From assembly GCF_964253025.1 (NCBI RefSeq), contig NZ_CAXUQC020000001.1:1736001-1800000 (forward strand): a DNA stretch of 64,000 nt, read 5' to 3'. Origin of the DNA: Rhizobacter sp964253025 (GTDB taxonomy: Bacteria > Pseudomonadota > Gammaproteobacteria > Burkholderiales > Burkholderiaceae_C). The notes under the pieces were generated by a model. That model was not told the origin of the DNA. It worked only from the letters and a program-made list of their open reading frames with translations, and did not search any database. Each line of letters begins with the position of its first letter. The first letter of the stretch is position 1. Positions 16,901 through 26,152 of this stretch are shown in pieces. A program made the position numbers and the translations under genes.

Positions 16901-19702
16901 CTCAAGACCAACCTGGCCAAGTTCACCCGGATGCTGCAGGGCCAGCGTGACCTGGTGACGGTCGGCCAGCTGATCCTGTCCGAGCTGGCACCGGTCGTGG
17001 GCGTGCAGCAGGCCGAGTTCTACGTGCTGCACACGAACACCGATGTGCCGCGCCTGAAGCTCTTCGCGAGCTATGCCTCCGGCGGCCAGCAGCTGCACGG
17101 CAAGGAGCTGGGCCTCGGCGAAGGCCTCGTTGGCCAGTGCGCCCTCGACAAGCAGAAGGTGCTGCTGACCAACGTGCCATCGACTGCCTTTCGCATCGCG
17201 TCCGGCCTGAGCGAGAACGCCGCGATGGACGTGCTCGTGCTGCCGGTGGTCTTCGAAGGCCAGGTGCGAGGCGTGCTCGAGCTGGCCTCGCTGCAGCGCT
17301 TCAACCCGGTCCACGAGGCCTTCCTCACGCAGCTGACCGAATCGATCGGCATCGTGATCAACACGATCGAGGCCAACTCGCGGACGGAAGACCTGCTGGA
17401 GCAGTCGCAGTCCCTGGCGGAGGAACTGCAGAGCCGCCAGCAGGAACTGCAGCAGACCAACCAGGAACTGCAGGAAAAGGCACGGCTGCTCGCCCACCAG
17501 AACCAGGAGGTGGAGCGCAAGAACCAGGAAGTGGAGCAGGCCCGCCAGGCGCTGGAGGAGAAGGCCGAGCAGCTGGCCCTGACCTCCAAATACAAGTCGG
17601 AGTTCCTGGCCAACATGTCGCACGAGTTGCGCACGCCGCTCAACAGCCTGCTGATCCTGTCGGACCAGCTCTGCAAGAACCCGGACGGCAACCTGTCGGG
17701 CAAGCAGGTCGAGTTCTCCAAGACCATCCACGCCTCGGGCAACGACCTGCTCATGCTGATCAACGACATCCTGGACCTGTCCAAGATCGAGTCGGGCACG
17801 GTGGCGGTGGATGTGAGCGAGCTGCGGGTGGAAGACCTGCATCGCTCGGTGGAGCGCAGCTTCCGGCACTTCGCCGAATCGAAGCACGTCGACTTCGTCA
17901 TCAACGTCGGTCCGTCGCTCCCCAAGTCGCTCATCACCGACGTCAAGCGGCTGCAGCAGATCATCAAGAACCTGCTGTCCAACGCCTTCAAGTTCACCCA
18001 CCAGGGCCAGGTGGCGTTCTCGATCGCGACCGTGGACGAAGGCTGGTCGCCGGACAACGAGGGGCTCAACCGGGCCAACCAGGTCATCGCCTTCTCGGTC
18101 TCCGACACCGGCATCGGCATCTCGCCGGACAAGCAGCAGATCATCTTCGAGGCCTTCCAGCAGGCCGACGGCTCCACCTCGCGCAAGTACGGCGGCACGG
18201 GCCTCGGCCTCGCCATCAGCCGCGAACTGTCGCGCCTGCTGGGCGGTGAGATTCGCCTGGTGAGCACGCCCGGGGCCGGCAGCACCTTCACGCTGTACCT
18301 GCCGCAGAACTACACGGCGGCCCGACCGAGCCGCCAGGTGCGCTGGCTCAGTGCTGACTCCGAGGCCGAGCGGCCGGCCGCGCTGCCAGCACCGCAGGAG
18401 CGGGCTGCGCCGCTGCGGCGCGGGGCCTTCACGGGCATGGTGCTTCCGCCCGAGAACCTGGTCGAGACCGGGGCCGGCGGGGAGGGCGACACCGGCCTCT
18501 TTGCCAACCTCGCCGACGACGACCGCAATGACATCGCCTCGGGTGACCGCGTGCTGCTCATCGTCGAGAACGACCTCGGGTTCGCCAAGGTCATGCTGGA
18601 CGCTGCGCGCCTGGCCGGCTTCAAGGGGTTGGTGAGCGGCACGGGGGCCGGCGCGCTGACCATGGTGCGCGAGTACCACCCGACCGCCATCACGCTCGAC
18701 ATCTTCCTGCCGGACATGCAGGGATGGCGCGTGCTCGACCGCCTCAAGACGGACCAGGCGACCCGGCACCTTCCCATCTGCGTCGTCTCCACCGATGAAT
18801 CGCGGGAGCGGGCGCTGCAGCAGGGCGCCATCGGTTTCCTGGCCAAGCCGTTGCAATCCAAGGACGCGGTCGACGCGGCCATGCGCGACATGTTCACCTA
18901 TGTCGACCGGCCGAGCCGCCGGCTGCTGGTGGCGATGCCGTCGTCGCCGCAGCGCTCTGAGTTCCTCGCCCGGCTCGACGAAGGCGTCGAGACCGTGCTC
19001 GCCGAGGACGCTGCGTCGGCGCGGGCCGCACTCGCCACCGTGGATGCCGTGGTGGTGGATGCCTCGCTGCGCGACATCGGACCGGAGGACGTGATCGACG
19101 CCATGGAGCGGCGCGAAGCCGCCTGGCCGCTCGCCGTGGTGCTGCATGCACCGCACGGCACCGTTGACAGCGCCTGGCGCGGCACCGCCGGACGGTTCGC
19201 CCTGCGCCAGAGCGATGCCTGGCTGACCACGCTTGCGCAGACGAACGCGGTGCTGCACCGCAACCCCGGGCTGCTGAGCGAGGACGAGCGCCGGGTGATC
19301 GATGAAGTGCTGGGCGGGCACCGCGCGCTGCAGGGCAAGAAGGCGCTGATCGTCGATGACGACATGCGCAACATCTTCGCGTTGGCGACGGTGCTGGACA
19401 ACGAGGGGATGGTGATCGTGTCGGCCGACAACGGACGCGAGGCCATCCGCCTGGTGGAGGCCGACCCCACCATCGACATCGTGCTGATGGACATCATGAT
19501 GCCGGAGATGGACGGCATGGCGACCATGCAGGAGATCCGCAAACGTCCGCGAGGGCGTGACCTGCCGATGGTGGCCGTGACGGCCAAGGCCATGAAGGGC
19601 GACCGGCAGAAGTGCATCGAGGCGGGCGCCTGGGACTACCTCTCCAAGCCGGTCGACCCGATGAACCTGCTGGCCGTGCTGAGGGGCTGGTTGTGCCGTT
19701 GA
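13913..19702 (+). CDS. giant soluble poly-HAMP hybrid histidine kinase with GAF and multiple receivers
   Basis: A 1929-residue protein with no signal peptide or membrane helix, so probably cytoplasmic. After an initial HAMP-like segment, residues 162-990 form nine units of about 92 residues, each alternating a divergent HAMP (EVTRVAREVGTEGKLGGQA) with a canonical one (AVAAGDLSKKITVDVKGEI). Then a GAF domain (about 1002-1160), a Gln/Glu-rich coiled coil, HisKA (His1237 in MSHELRTPLNS), an ATP-binding domain with DTGIGIS and GGTGLGLAIS, and a receiver containing TLDIFLPDMQG. A degenerate receiver-like segment and a final intact receiver (VLMDIMMPEMDG) complete the protein. The plan resembles Nik1/class III-type kinases, known in fungi for osmosensing. 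The next kinase starts 10 bases before this stop. Confidence 0.9.
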   Translation: MNVLDNLPTLARNDDAQWGALLAALTALRKGDAGVRLPLHWPGVSGKVADAFNDVVEQNASMAEELARLRQVVGKEGKLKQRASLRDAKGFWGESIECINALIDDLVHPTSEVARVIGAVAQGDLNKSMALEVEGRPLEGEFLRTAKTINKMVEQLGNFSAEVTRVAREVGTEGKLGGQAKVKGVAGTWKDLTDSVNSMAGNLTDQVRNIADVTTAVAKGDLSKKIDVDVKGEFLTLKNTINTMVDQLRSFASEVTRVAREVGTEGSLGGQARVEGVSGTWKDLTDSVNSMAGNLTSQVRNIADVTKAVAAGDLSKKITVDVKGEILELKNTVNTMVDQLRSFAAEVTRVAREVGTEGKLGGQADVQGVAGTWKDLTESVNFMAGNLTSQVRNIAEVTTAVAAGDLSKKITVDVKGEISELKNTINTMVDQLRSFAAEVTRVAREVGTEGKLGGQADVQGVAGTWKDLTDSVNSMASNLTSQVRNIADVTKAVAAGDLSKKITVDVKGEISELKNTINTMVDQLSSFAAEVTRVAREVGTEGKLGGQADVQGVAGTWKDLTDSVNSMAGNLTSQVRNIADVTKAVAAGDLSKKITVDVKGEILELKATINTMVDQLRSFAAEVTRVAREVGTEGKLGGQADVQGVAGTWKDLTESVNFMAGNLTSQVRNIAEVTTAVAAGDLSKKITVDVKGEISELKNTINTMVDQLRSFAAEVTRVAREVGTEGKLGGQADVQGVAGTWKDLTDSVNLMASNLTSQVRNIADVTKAVAAGNLSEKITVDVKGEILELKATINTMVDQLSSFAAEVTRVAREVGTEGRLGGQAQVRGVSGTWKDLTDNVNFMAGNLTSQVRGIAKVVTAVANGDLKQKLTVEAKGEIAALADTINSMTDTLAIFADQVTTVAREVGVEGKLGGQAKVPGASGTWKGLTENVNELAANLTTQVRAIAEVATAVTQGDLTRSITVETQGEVASLKDTINEMIRNLKDTTQKNTEQDWLKTNLAKFTRMLQGQRDLVTVGQLILSELAPVVGVQQAEFYVLHTNTDVPRLKLFASYASGGQQLHGKELGLGEGLVGQCALDKQKVLLTNVPSTAFRIASGLSENAAMDVLVLPVVFEGQVRGVLELASLQRFNPVHEAFLTQLTESIGIVINTIEANSRTEDLLEQSQSLAEELQSRQQELQQTNQELQEKARLLAHQNQEVERKNQEVEQARQALEEKAEQLALTSKYKSEFLANMSHELRTPLNSLLILSDQLCKNPDGNLSGKQVEFSKTIHASGNDLLMLINDILDLSKIESGTVAVDVSELRVEDLHRSVERSFRHFAESKHVDFVINVGPSLPKSLITDVKRLQQIIKNLLSNAFKFTHQGQVAFSIATVDEGWSPDNEGLNRANQVIAFSVSDTGIGISPDKQQIIFEAFQQADGSTSRKYGGTGLGLAISRELSRLLGGEIRLVSTPGAGSTFTLYLPQNYTAARPSRQVRWLSADSEAERPAALPAPQERAAPLRRGAFTGMVLPPENLVETGAGGEGDTGLFANLADDDRNDIASGDRVLLIVENDLGFAKVMLDAARLAGFKGLVSGTGAGALTMVREYHPTAITLDIFLPDMQGWRVLDRLKTDQATRHLPICVVSTDESRERALQQGAIGFLAKPLQSKDAVDAAMRDMFTYVDRPSRRLLVAMPSSPQRSEFLARLDEGVETVLAEDAASARAALATVDAVVVDASLRDIGPEDVIDAMERREAAWPLAVVLHAPHGTVDSAWRGTAGRFALRQSDAWLTTLAQTNAVLHRNPGLLSEDERRVIDEVLGGHRALQGKKALIVDDDMRNIFALATVLDNEGMVIVSADNGREAIRLVEADPTIDIVLMDIMMPEMDGMATMQEIRKRPRGRDLPMVAVTAKAMKGDRQKCIEAGAWDYLSKPVDPMNLLAVLRGWLCR
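14396..16880 (+). repeat. nine tandem ~276-bp coding repeats (poly-HAMP)
   Basis: Nine consecutive in-frame units of 276 bp encode the 92-residue double-HAMP module. Units two to seven (about 14672-16328) are near-identical at DNA level, differing by scattered substitutions; units one, eight and nine are more divergent. Such repeats can change copy number by recombination without breaking the frame, and they are a likely place for assembly collapse. Confidence 0.9.
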
Positions 19703-21873
19703 ACAGCAACTTCGGCGAGCTGGCCACCGAGCCGGCGGAGCGCAGCGACATCCTCATCGTCGACGACATGCCGGAGAAGCTTCTGGTGTTCGAGACGGTG
19801 CTGGAGGAGCTGGGGCAGAACATCGTGTCGGTCCGCTCGGGCGGCGCGGCATTGCGGGAGATTCTCCGGCGCGAGTTCGCGGTGATCCTGCTCGACGTCA
19901 ACATGCCGGACATCGACGGCTTCGAGACGGCCAGCCTCATCCGCCGCTACAAGCGCTCCGCCCACACGCCGATCATCTTCATCACCTCCTATGCGGACGA
20001 GGTGCAGACCGAACGCGGCTACTCCCTGGGCGCGGTGGACTACATCCTTTCGCCGGTGGTGCCGGAGGTGCTGCGCTCCAAGGTGAAGGTGTTCGTGGAG
20101 CTGCACCAGATGCAGCGCCGCCTGAGCATGCAGGCCGACGAACGGGTGGCGCTGGCCAAGGCCGAAGCGGCCCGCATCGCGGCCGAGGAAGCCACGCAGC
20201 GGTCGAGTTTCCTGTCGCACGCCAGCAGCGTGCTGGGCGGGTCCCTCGACCTGGCGGTGGGTGCCCGGCAGCTGATCGAGCTCGTGGTGCCGAACATGGC
20301 AGACCGGGCGACGCTCGTGCTGCCTGACGAACGCGAGGCGCACACCCTTGTCATTTCCGGGGAAGGCGAGAAACCCGTGCCGAACGCGCGCACCCTCGCC
20401 GAGCTGGATGGCGAGGAGCACGATGCCATTGGTCGCGCCATCAGTGAGCGGCGCATCGTCCAGGTGGCGCGCGGCACCAGCACGCCCGGCGTGTGGGGGC
20501 CCCCGGCGGCAGCCATCCCCTTGCTGATCGGCCAGCGCGTGCTGGGAGCCTTGTGGATCGACCCGGTGCGTGACGCCGGAAGCGCGCTGCACTGGGGCAC
20601 GCTCGAGGACCTGGCCTCGCGTGCGGCCATCGCCTTCGAAAACGCGCGGCTCTACCGCAGCCTGCAGCTCGAGATCGACGAGCGGCGCGCGGCCGAGGAG
20701 AAGCTGCAGCAGTCGAACCAGCGCAAGGACGAGTTCCTTGCCATGCTGTCCCACGAGCTGCGCAACCCGCTCGCGCCCATCCGCAACGCACTGGAGGTGA
20801 TCCGCCGGGTGGCCCCGCCGGACCCCAAGCTGTCCTGGGCCACCGACGTCACCGGCCGGCAGGTGAACCACCTGACCCGTTTGGTGGAGGAACTGCTCGA
20901 CGTCGCTCGCATCAGCCAGGGCAAGATCGCCCTGCAGACCGAGCTGCTCGACCTGCGAAACGTCATCCTGATGGCCGTGGAAACCGCCCGCCCGGTGATC
21001 GAGGCCAGGGCGCACCGGCTCACCCACACGCTGCCGGATGGCCCGGTGTGGTTGCGCGGTGACGCCGCACGCCTCGCGCAGGTGGTTTCCAACCTGTTGC
21101 ACAACGCTGCCAAGTACACCGAAAAGGGCGGGGACGTGGCCCTCAGCCTGGAGGTGGGCAATGGTCAGGCGGTGATCACCGTGACGGACACCGGCATCGG
21201 CATCGACGCGGAGCTGCTGCCCAACGTGTTCGACCTCTTCGAGCAGGGCAAGCGGGCGCTGGATCGCAGCCAGGGCGGGCTGGGCGTCGGCCTCACGCTG
21301 GTTCAGCGCCTGGTTCACCTGCACAAGGGCACGGTGGCGGTCTCGAGCGCGGGCGCCGGGCGCGGTTCCCAGTTCAAGGTGGTGCTGCCTTGCCTCAGCG
21401 AGGTACCGAGTGGTGCGCCCGTCACCGAGCCGGCCGCACTCGCACCGGCCGTGGCCGGGTGCCGGGTGCTGGTGGTCGATGACAACCGGGATGCCGCGGC
21501 CACCACGGCCATGTGCCTGGAGATCGCGGGCCACGAGGTGAAGACGGTGCACGACGGCCTGCAGGCGCTGGCCAGCGCACCCGTCTTCGCCCCCGACGTG
21601 GTGGTGCTCGACATCGGCCTGCCCGGCATGGACGGCTACCAGGTGGCCGAGCGCCTGCGCCAGTCCCCCGTGACGGCTCATTCCCTGCTGATCGCCGTAA
21701 CCGGCTACGGCCAGGAAAGCGAGCGTCGGCGCGCCTTCGAGGCCGGTTTCGACGAGCACCTCATCAAGCCGGCGGAGCCGGCCCGGCTGAACGACCTCAT
21801 CGCCCGCTGGCGAGAGAATCCGCCGGCGCCGGACGCACAGCGGGAGCGCAGGGCGGCGCCCGAGGGCCACTGA
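19693..21873 (+). CDS. hybrid histidine kinase: receiver-GAF-HisKA-ATPase-receiver
   Basis: A 726-residue soluble protein. An N-terminal receiver (ILIVDDMPEK, phospho-Asp in LLDVNMPDIDG) is followed by a GAF-like sensor (about 180-320), HisKA (phospho-His in MLSHELRNPLAP), an ATP-binding domain (DTGIGID; GGLGVGLTL), and a C-terminal receiver (VLVVDDNRDAA, VLDIGLPGMDG). The GTG at 19693 was chosen because a GAGGGG ribosome site lies 6 bases upstream and it overlaps the previous stop, indicating translational coupling. The N-terminal receiver suggests phosphorelay with the upstream poly-HAMP kinase; that link is inference. Confidence 0.88.
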   Translation: MPLNSNFGELATEPAERSDILIVDDMPEKLLVFETVLEELGQNIVSVRSGGAALREILRREFAVILLDVNMPDIDGFETASLIRRYKRSAHTPIIFITSYADEVQTERGYSLGAVDYILSPVVPEVLRSKVKVFVELHQMQRRLSMQADERVALAKAEAARIAAEEATQRSSFLSHASSVLGGSLDLAVGARQLIELVVPNMADRATLVLPDEREAHTLVISGEGEKPVPNARTLAELDGEEHDAIGRAISERRIVQVARGTSTPGVWGPPAAAIPLLIGQRVLGALWIDPVRDAGSALHWGTLEDLASRAAIAFENARLYRSLQLEIDERRAAEEKLQQSNQRKDEFLAMLSHELRNPLAPIRNALEVIRRVAPPDPKLSWATDVTGRQVNHLTRLVEELLDVARISQGKIALQTELLDLRNVILMAVETARPVIEARAHRLTHTLPDGPVWLRGDAARLAQVVSNLLHNAAKYTEKGGDVALSLEVGNGQAVITVTDTGIGIDAELLPNVFDLFEQGKRALDRSQGGLGVGLTLVQRLVHLHKGTVAVSSAGAGRGSQFKVVLPCLSEVPSGAPVTEPAALAPAVAGCRVLVVDDNRDAAATTAMCLEIAGHEVKTVHDGLQALASAPVFAPDVVVLDIGLPGMDGYQVAERLRQSPVTAHSLLIAVTGYGQESERRRAFEAGFDEHLIKPAEPARLNDLIARWRENPPAPDAQRERRAAPEGH

Positions 21874-21915
21874 GCGCTCGGCGGCCGTCCGTCGGCCGGA
21901 GGCGGGGAGGGCGGT

Positions 21916-24315
<2,400 letters not shown>

Positions 24316-24325
24316 GCCACCCGCG

Positions 24326-25405
24326 ATGAAGGCCTTGCAGATCCACGCGGGCCCGCGGGCACTCGCGCACCTGCGCGAGCAAGGTTTGCGTCCGGCCGAC
24401 GTGCACGCCATTCCGGGTGCTGCCGGCGGGCCGAAGGGCCTCGTGCTCAACCCGCTCGACCAGTACCTCTTTGGTGAGTGGCTGGCCGGCACGACCCATC
24501 CGGTGCATCTGCTCGGCGCGTCGATCGGCGCCTGGCGCATGGCCAGCGCCTGCCTCGACAACCCGGTGCAGGCGCTGGACCGCCTGGGCCGGGACTACAT
24601 CGCGCAGGACTATCCTCACGAGCCGGGCCGCCGCCCGACGCCCACGCAGGTCACCACCGCATTCGGCGACAAGCTCACGGAGCACTTCGGCGGGCGGGAG
24701 CGCGAGGTGCTGGAGCACCCGCGCTATCGGCTGCACGTGTTCACCAGCCGGGGCCGCCACGTGCTGCGGCGCGAAGGACGGGCGTTCTCCAAGGTGACGA
24801 CCCCGCTTGCCTACCTGGGCGCCTTCGCCACGAATGCGGTGAGCCGTCGTGCCATGGGGGCCTGGCTGGAGCGGGTGGTGTTCTCCGACGCCCGGGACCC
24901 GCTGCCGCTGCGCACGCTCGACTACCGCACCCATGCCGCCAAGCTCGACGCAGGGAACCTGCGCCTGAGCATCCTGGCGAGCTGCTCCATCCCCTTCTGG
25001 CTGGATGCGGTGCACGACATTCCGGGCGGCCCGCGCGGTGCGTACTGGGACGGCGGCATCACCGACTACCACCTGCACCTCGACTACGCGTCGATGGCGC
25101 AGGGCCTCACCCTCTATCCGCACTTCCAGAAGACCGTCATCCCCGGCTGGCTGGACAAGGTGCTGCGTCATCGCCACCGGAGCAGCCCGCTGCTGGACAA
25201 CGTCGTCGTGCTCTCGCCGAGGCCGGAGTGGATCCGCAGCTTGCCCAACGGCAAGCTGCCCGACCGCAATGACTTCGTCCGCTATGGCGAGGACATCGGC
25301 GCCCGGACCCGCGCATGGACCCAGGCGGTTGCCGAAAGCCAGCGCCTGCGGGACGACTTCGCCGCGTTGGCGACCGGCCAGCCGGTGCACGCCGAGCCCC
25401 TCTGA
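24326..25405 (+). CDS. patatin-like phospholipase family protein
   Basis: A 359-residue patatin-fold lipid hydrolase. The catalytic dyad is visible: GASIG with Ser66 (G-x-S-x-G) and Asp in WDGGITDY. The oxyanion loop is PGAAGGPKG (residues 30-38). There is no signal peptide, so it is probably cytoplasmic or peripheral to the membrane. The substrate is unknown. The ATG at 24326 sits 10 bases after the tex stop, and the N-terminal KALQIHAGPRALAHL is compatible with a true start; the frame opens further upstream inside tex. Confidence 0.82.
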   Translation: MKALQIHAGPRALAHLREQGLRPADVHAIPGAAGGPKGLVLNPLDQYLFGEWLAGTTHPVHLLGASIGAWRMASACLDNPVQALDRLGRDYIAQDYPHEPGRRPTPTQVTTAFGDKLTEHFGGREREVLEHPRYRLHVFTSRGRHVLRREGRAFSKVTTPLAYLGAFATNAVSRRAMGAWLERVVFSDARDPLPLRTLDYRTHAAKLDAGNLRLSILASCSIPFWLDAVHDIPGGPRGAYWDGGITDYHLHLDYASMAQGLTLYPHFQKTVIPGWLDKVLRHRHRSSPLLDNVVVLSPRPEWIRSLPNGKLPDRNDFVRYGEDIGARTRAWTQAVAESQRLRDDFAALATGQPVHAEPL

Positions 25406-25448
25406 CCGCCGCGTCACATCCCGCTTTCGCTTTTTCCTCGGAGTCCCC

Positions 25449-25925
25449 ATGGACCTGCCCAACCACCAGCTCTCGATGACCGTGCTGATGTCGCCCGACA
25501 TGGCCAACTTCAGCGGCAACGTCCATGGCGGCAGCATCCTCAAGCTGCTCGACCAGGTGGCCTACGCCTGCGCCAGCCGCTACGCGGGCCGCTACGTGGT
25601 GACCATGTCCGTCGACCAGGTGACCTTCCGCCAGCCGATCCACGTGGGTGAGCTGGTCACCTTCCTGGCTTCGATCAATCACACCGGACGGACGTCGATG
25701 GAGGTGGGCATCAAGGTCATCACCGAAGACATCCGCACCCAGACCGTCCGGCACGCCAACAGCTGCTTCTTCACCATGGTGGCGGTGGACGATGACCGCA
25801 AGCCCGTCGAGGTGAAGCCGCTGGTGCCGCGCTCGCCCGAGGAAGTGCGCCGCAGCGGGGCCGCCCAGGTGCGCCGGCAGCTGCGCCAGGAACTCGAGGC
25901 CCGGTACCAGGCCGTGAAGTCCTGA
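25449..25925 (+). CDS. acyl-CoA thioesterase (YciA-like hotdog family)
   Basis: A 158-residue hotdog thioesterase. The core is NVHGGSILKLLDQVAYACASRYAG with the family's HGG and Asp, followed by VTMSVDQVTFRQPIHVGELV. This class hydrolyses acyl-CoA esters in the cytoplasm. The C-terminal tail is Arg/Glu-rich and helical. The ATG at 25449 was selected over the long upstream frame because the family motif follows directly. It precedes the thrS leader region. Confidence 0.85.
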   Translation: MDLPNHQLSMTVLMSPDMANFSGNVHGGSILKLLDQVAYACASRYAGRYVVTMSVDQVTFRQPIHVGELVTFLASINHTGRTSMEVGIKVITEDIRTQTVRHANSCFFTMVAVDDDRKPVEVKPLVPRSPEEVRRSGAAQVRRQLRQELEARYQAVKS

Positions 25926-25950
25926 GCGGGCAGGGCCGCCGCCGCTGCAC

Positions 25951-26087
25951 TACAATGCGTCGATCTGCAACGAGCAAGAGCGAGAAAGGCATCCTGGTTA
26001 TGACACCGCGAACTCGCACTGACAAGGCACCCCTCTAGTCGGCCGCGGCTCGTTCACCTTTTCTCGTCCTGATCTCGAAAGCGCGGC
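25951..26087 (+). promoter_or_regulatory. thrS leader: -10 element and alternative RNA pairings
   Basis: A TACAAT (25951-25956) is a plausible -10 box; no good -35 was seen. Two pairings could compete with the terminator. AACGAGC (25969-25975) can pair with GCTCGTT (26048-26054). GCCGCG (26042-26047) can pair with CGCGGC (26082-26087), which is the 5' arm of the terminator. Together with the Thr-containing leader peptide this has the layout of ribosome-mediated attenuation. Confidence 0.5.
26000..26038 (+). CDS. candidate leader peptide MTPRTRTDKAPL with three Thr codons
   Basis: A 12-codon open frame ATG-ACA-CCG-CGA-ACT-CGC-ACT-GAC-AAG-GCA-CCC-CTC-TAG lies just ahead of an intrinsic terminator and the threonyl-tRNA synthetase gene. 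Three of its first seven codons are Thr. An AAGG sequence lies 10 bases upstream of the ATG. A ribosome slowed by uncharged tRNA-Thr here could change leader folding. Too short to judge by coding statistics; the argument rests on position and codon content. Confidence 0.5.
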   Translation: MTPRTRTDKAPL

Positions 26088-26105
26088 TCACCCCCGCGCT
26101 TTTTT
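26078..26105 (+). terminator. thrS: intrinsic terminator/attenuator before thrS
   Basis: The stem AAAGCGCGG (26078-26086) pairs with CCGCGCTTT (26094-26102) across a 7-base loop and runs into six T. It lies 48 bases before the thrS start and after the candidate Thr leader peptide. Confidence 0.7.
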
Positions 26106-26152
26106 GTTTTCCGGCCCCGCACCCAGGGTGCGAGGCCTTCCCGGAGTTCCCG

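Noticed and set aside
15047..19321. Minus-strand open frame of 1424 codons
   Set aside because: It is the antisense shadow of the poly-HAMP kinase; repeats and high GC keep the opposite frame open. The plus frame has all kinase motifs.
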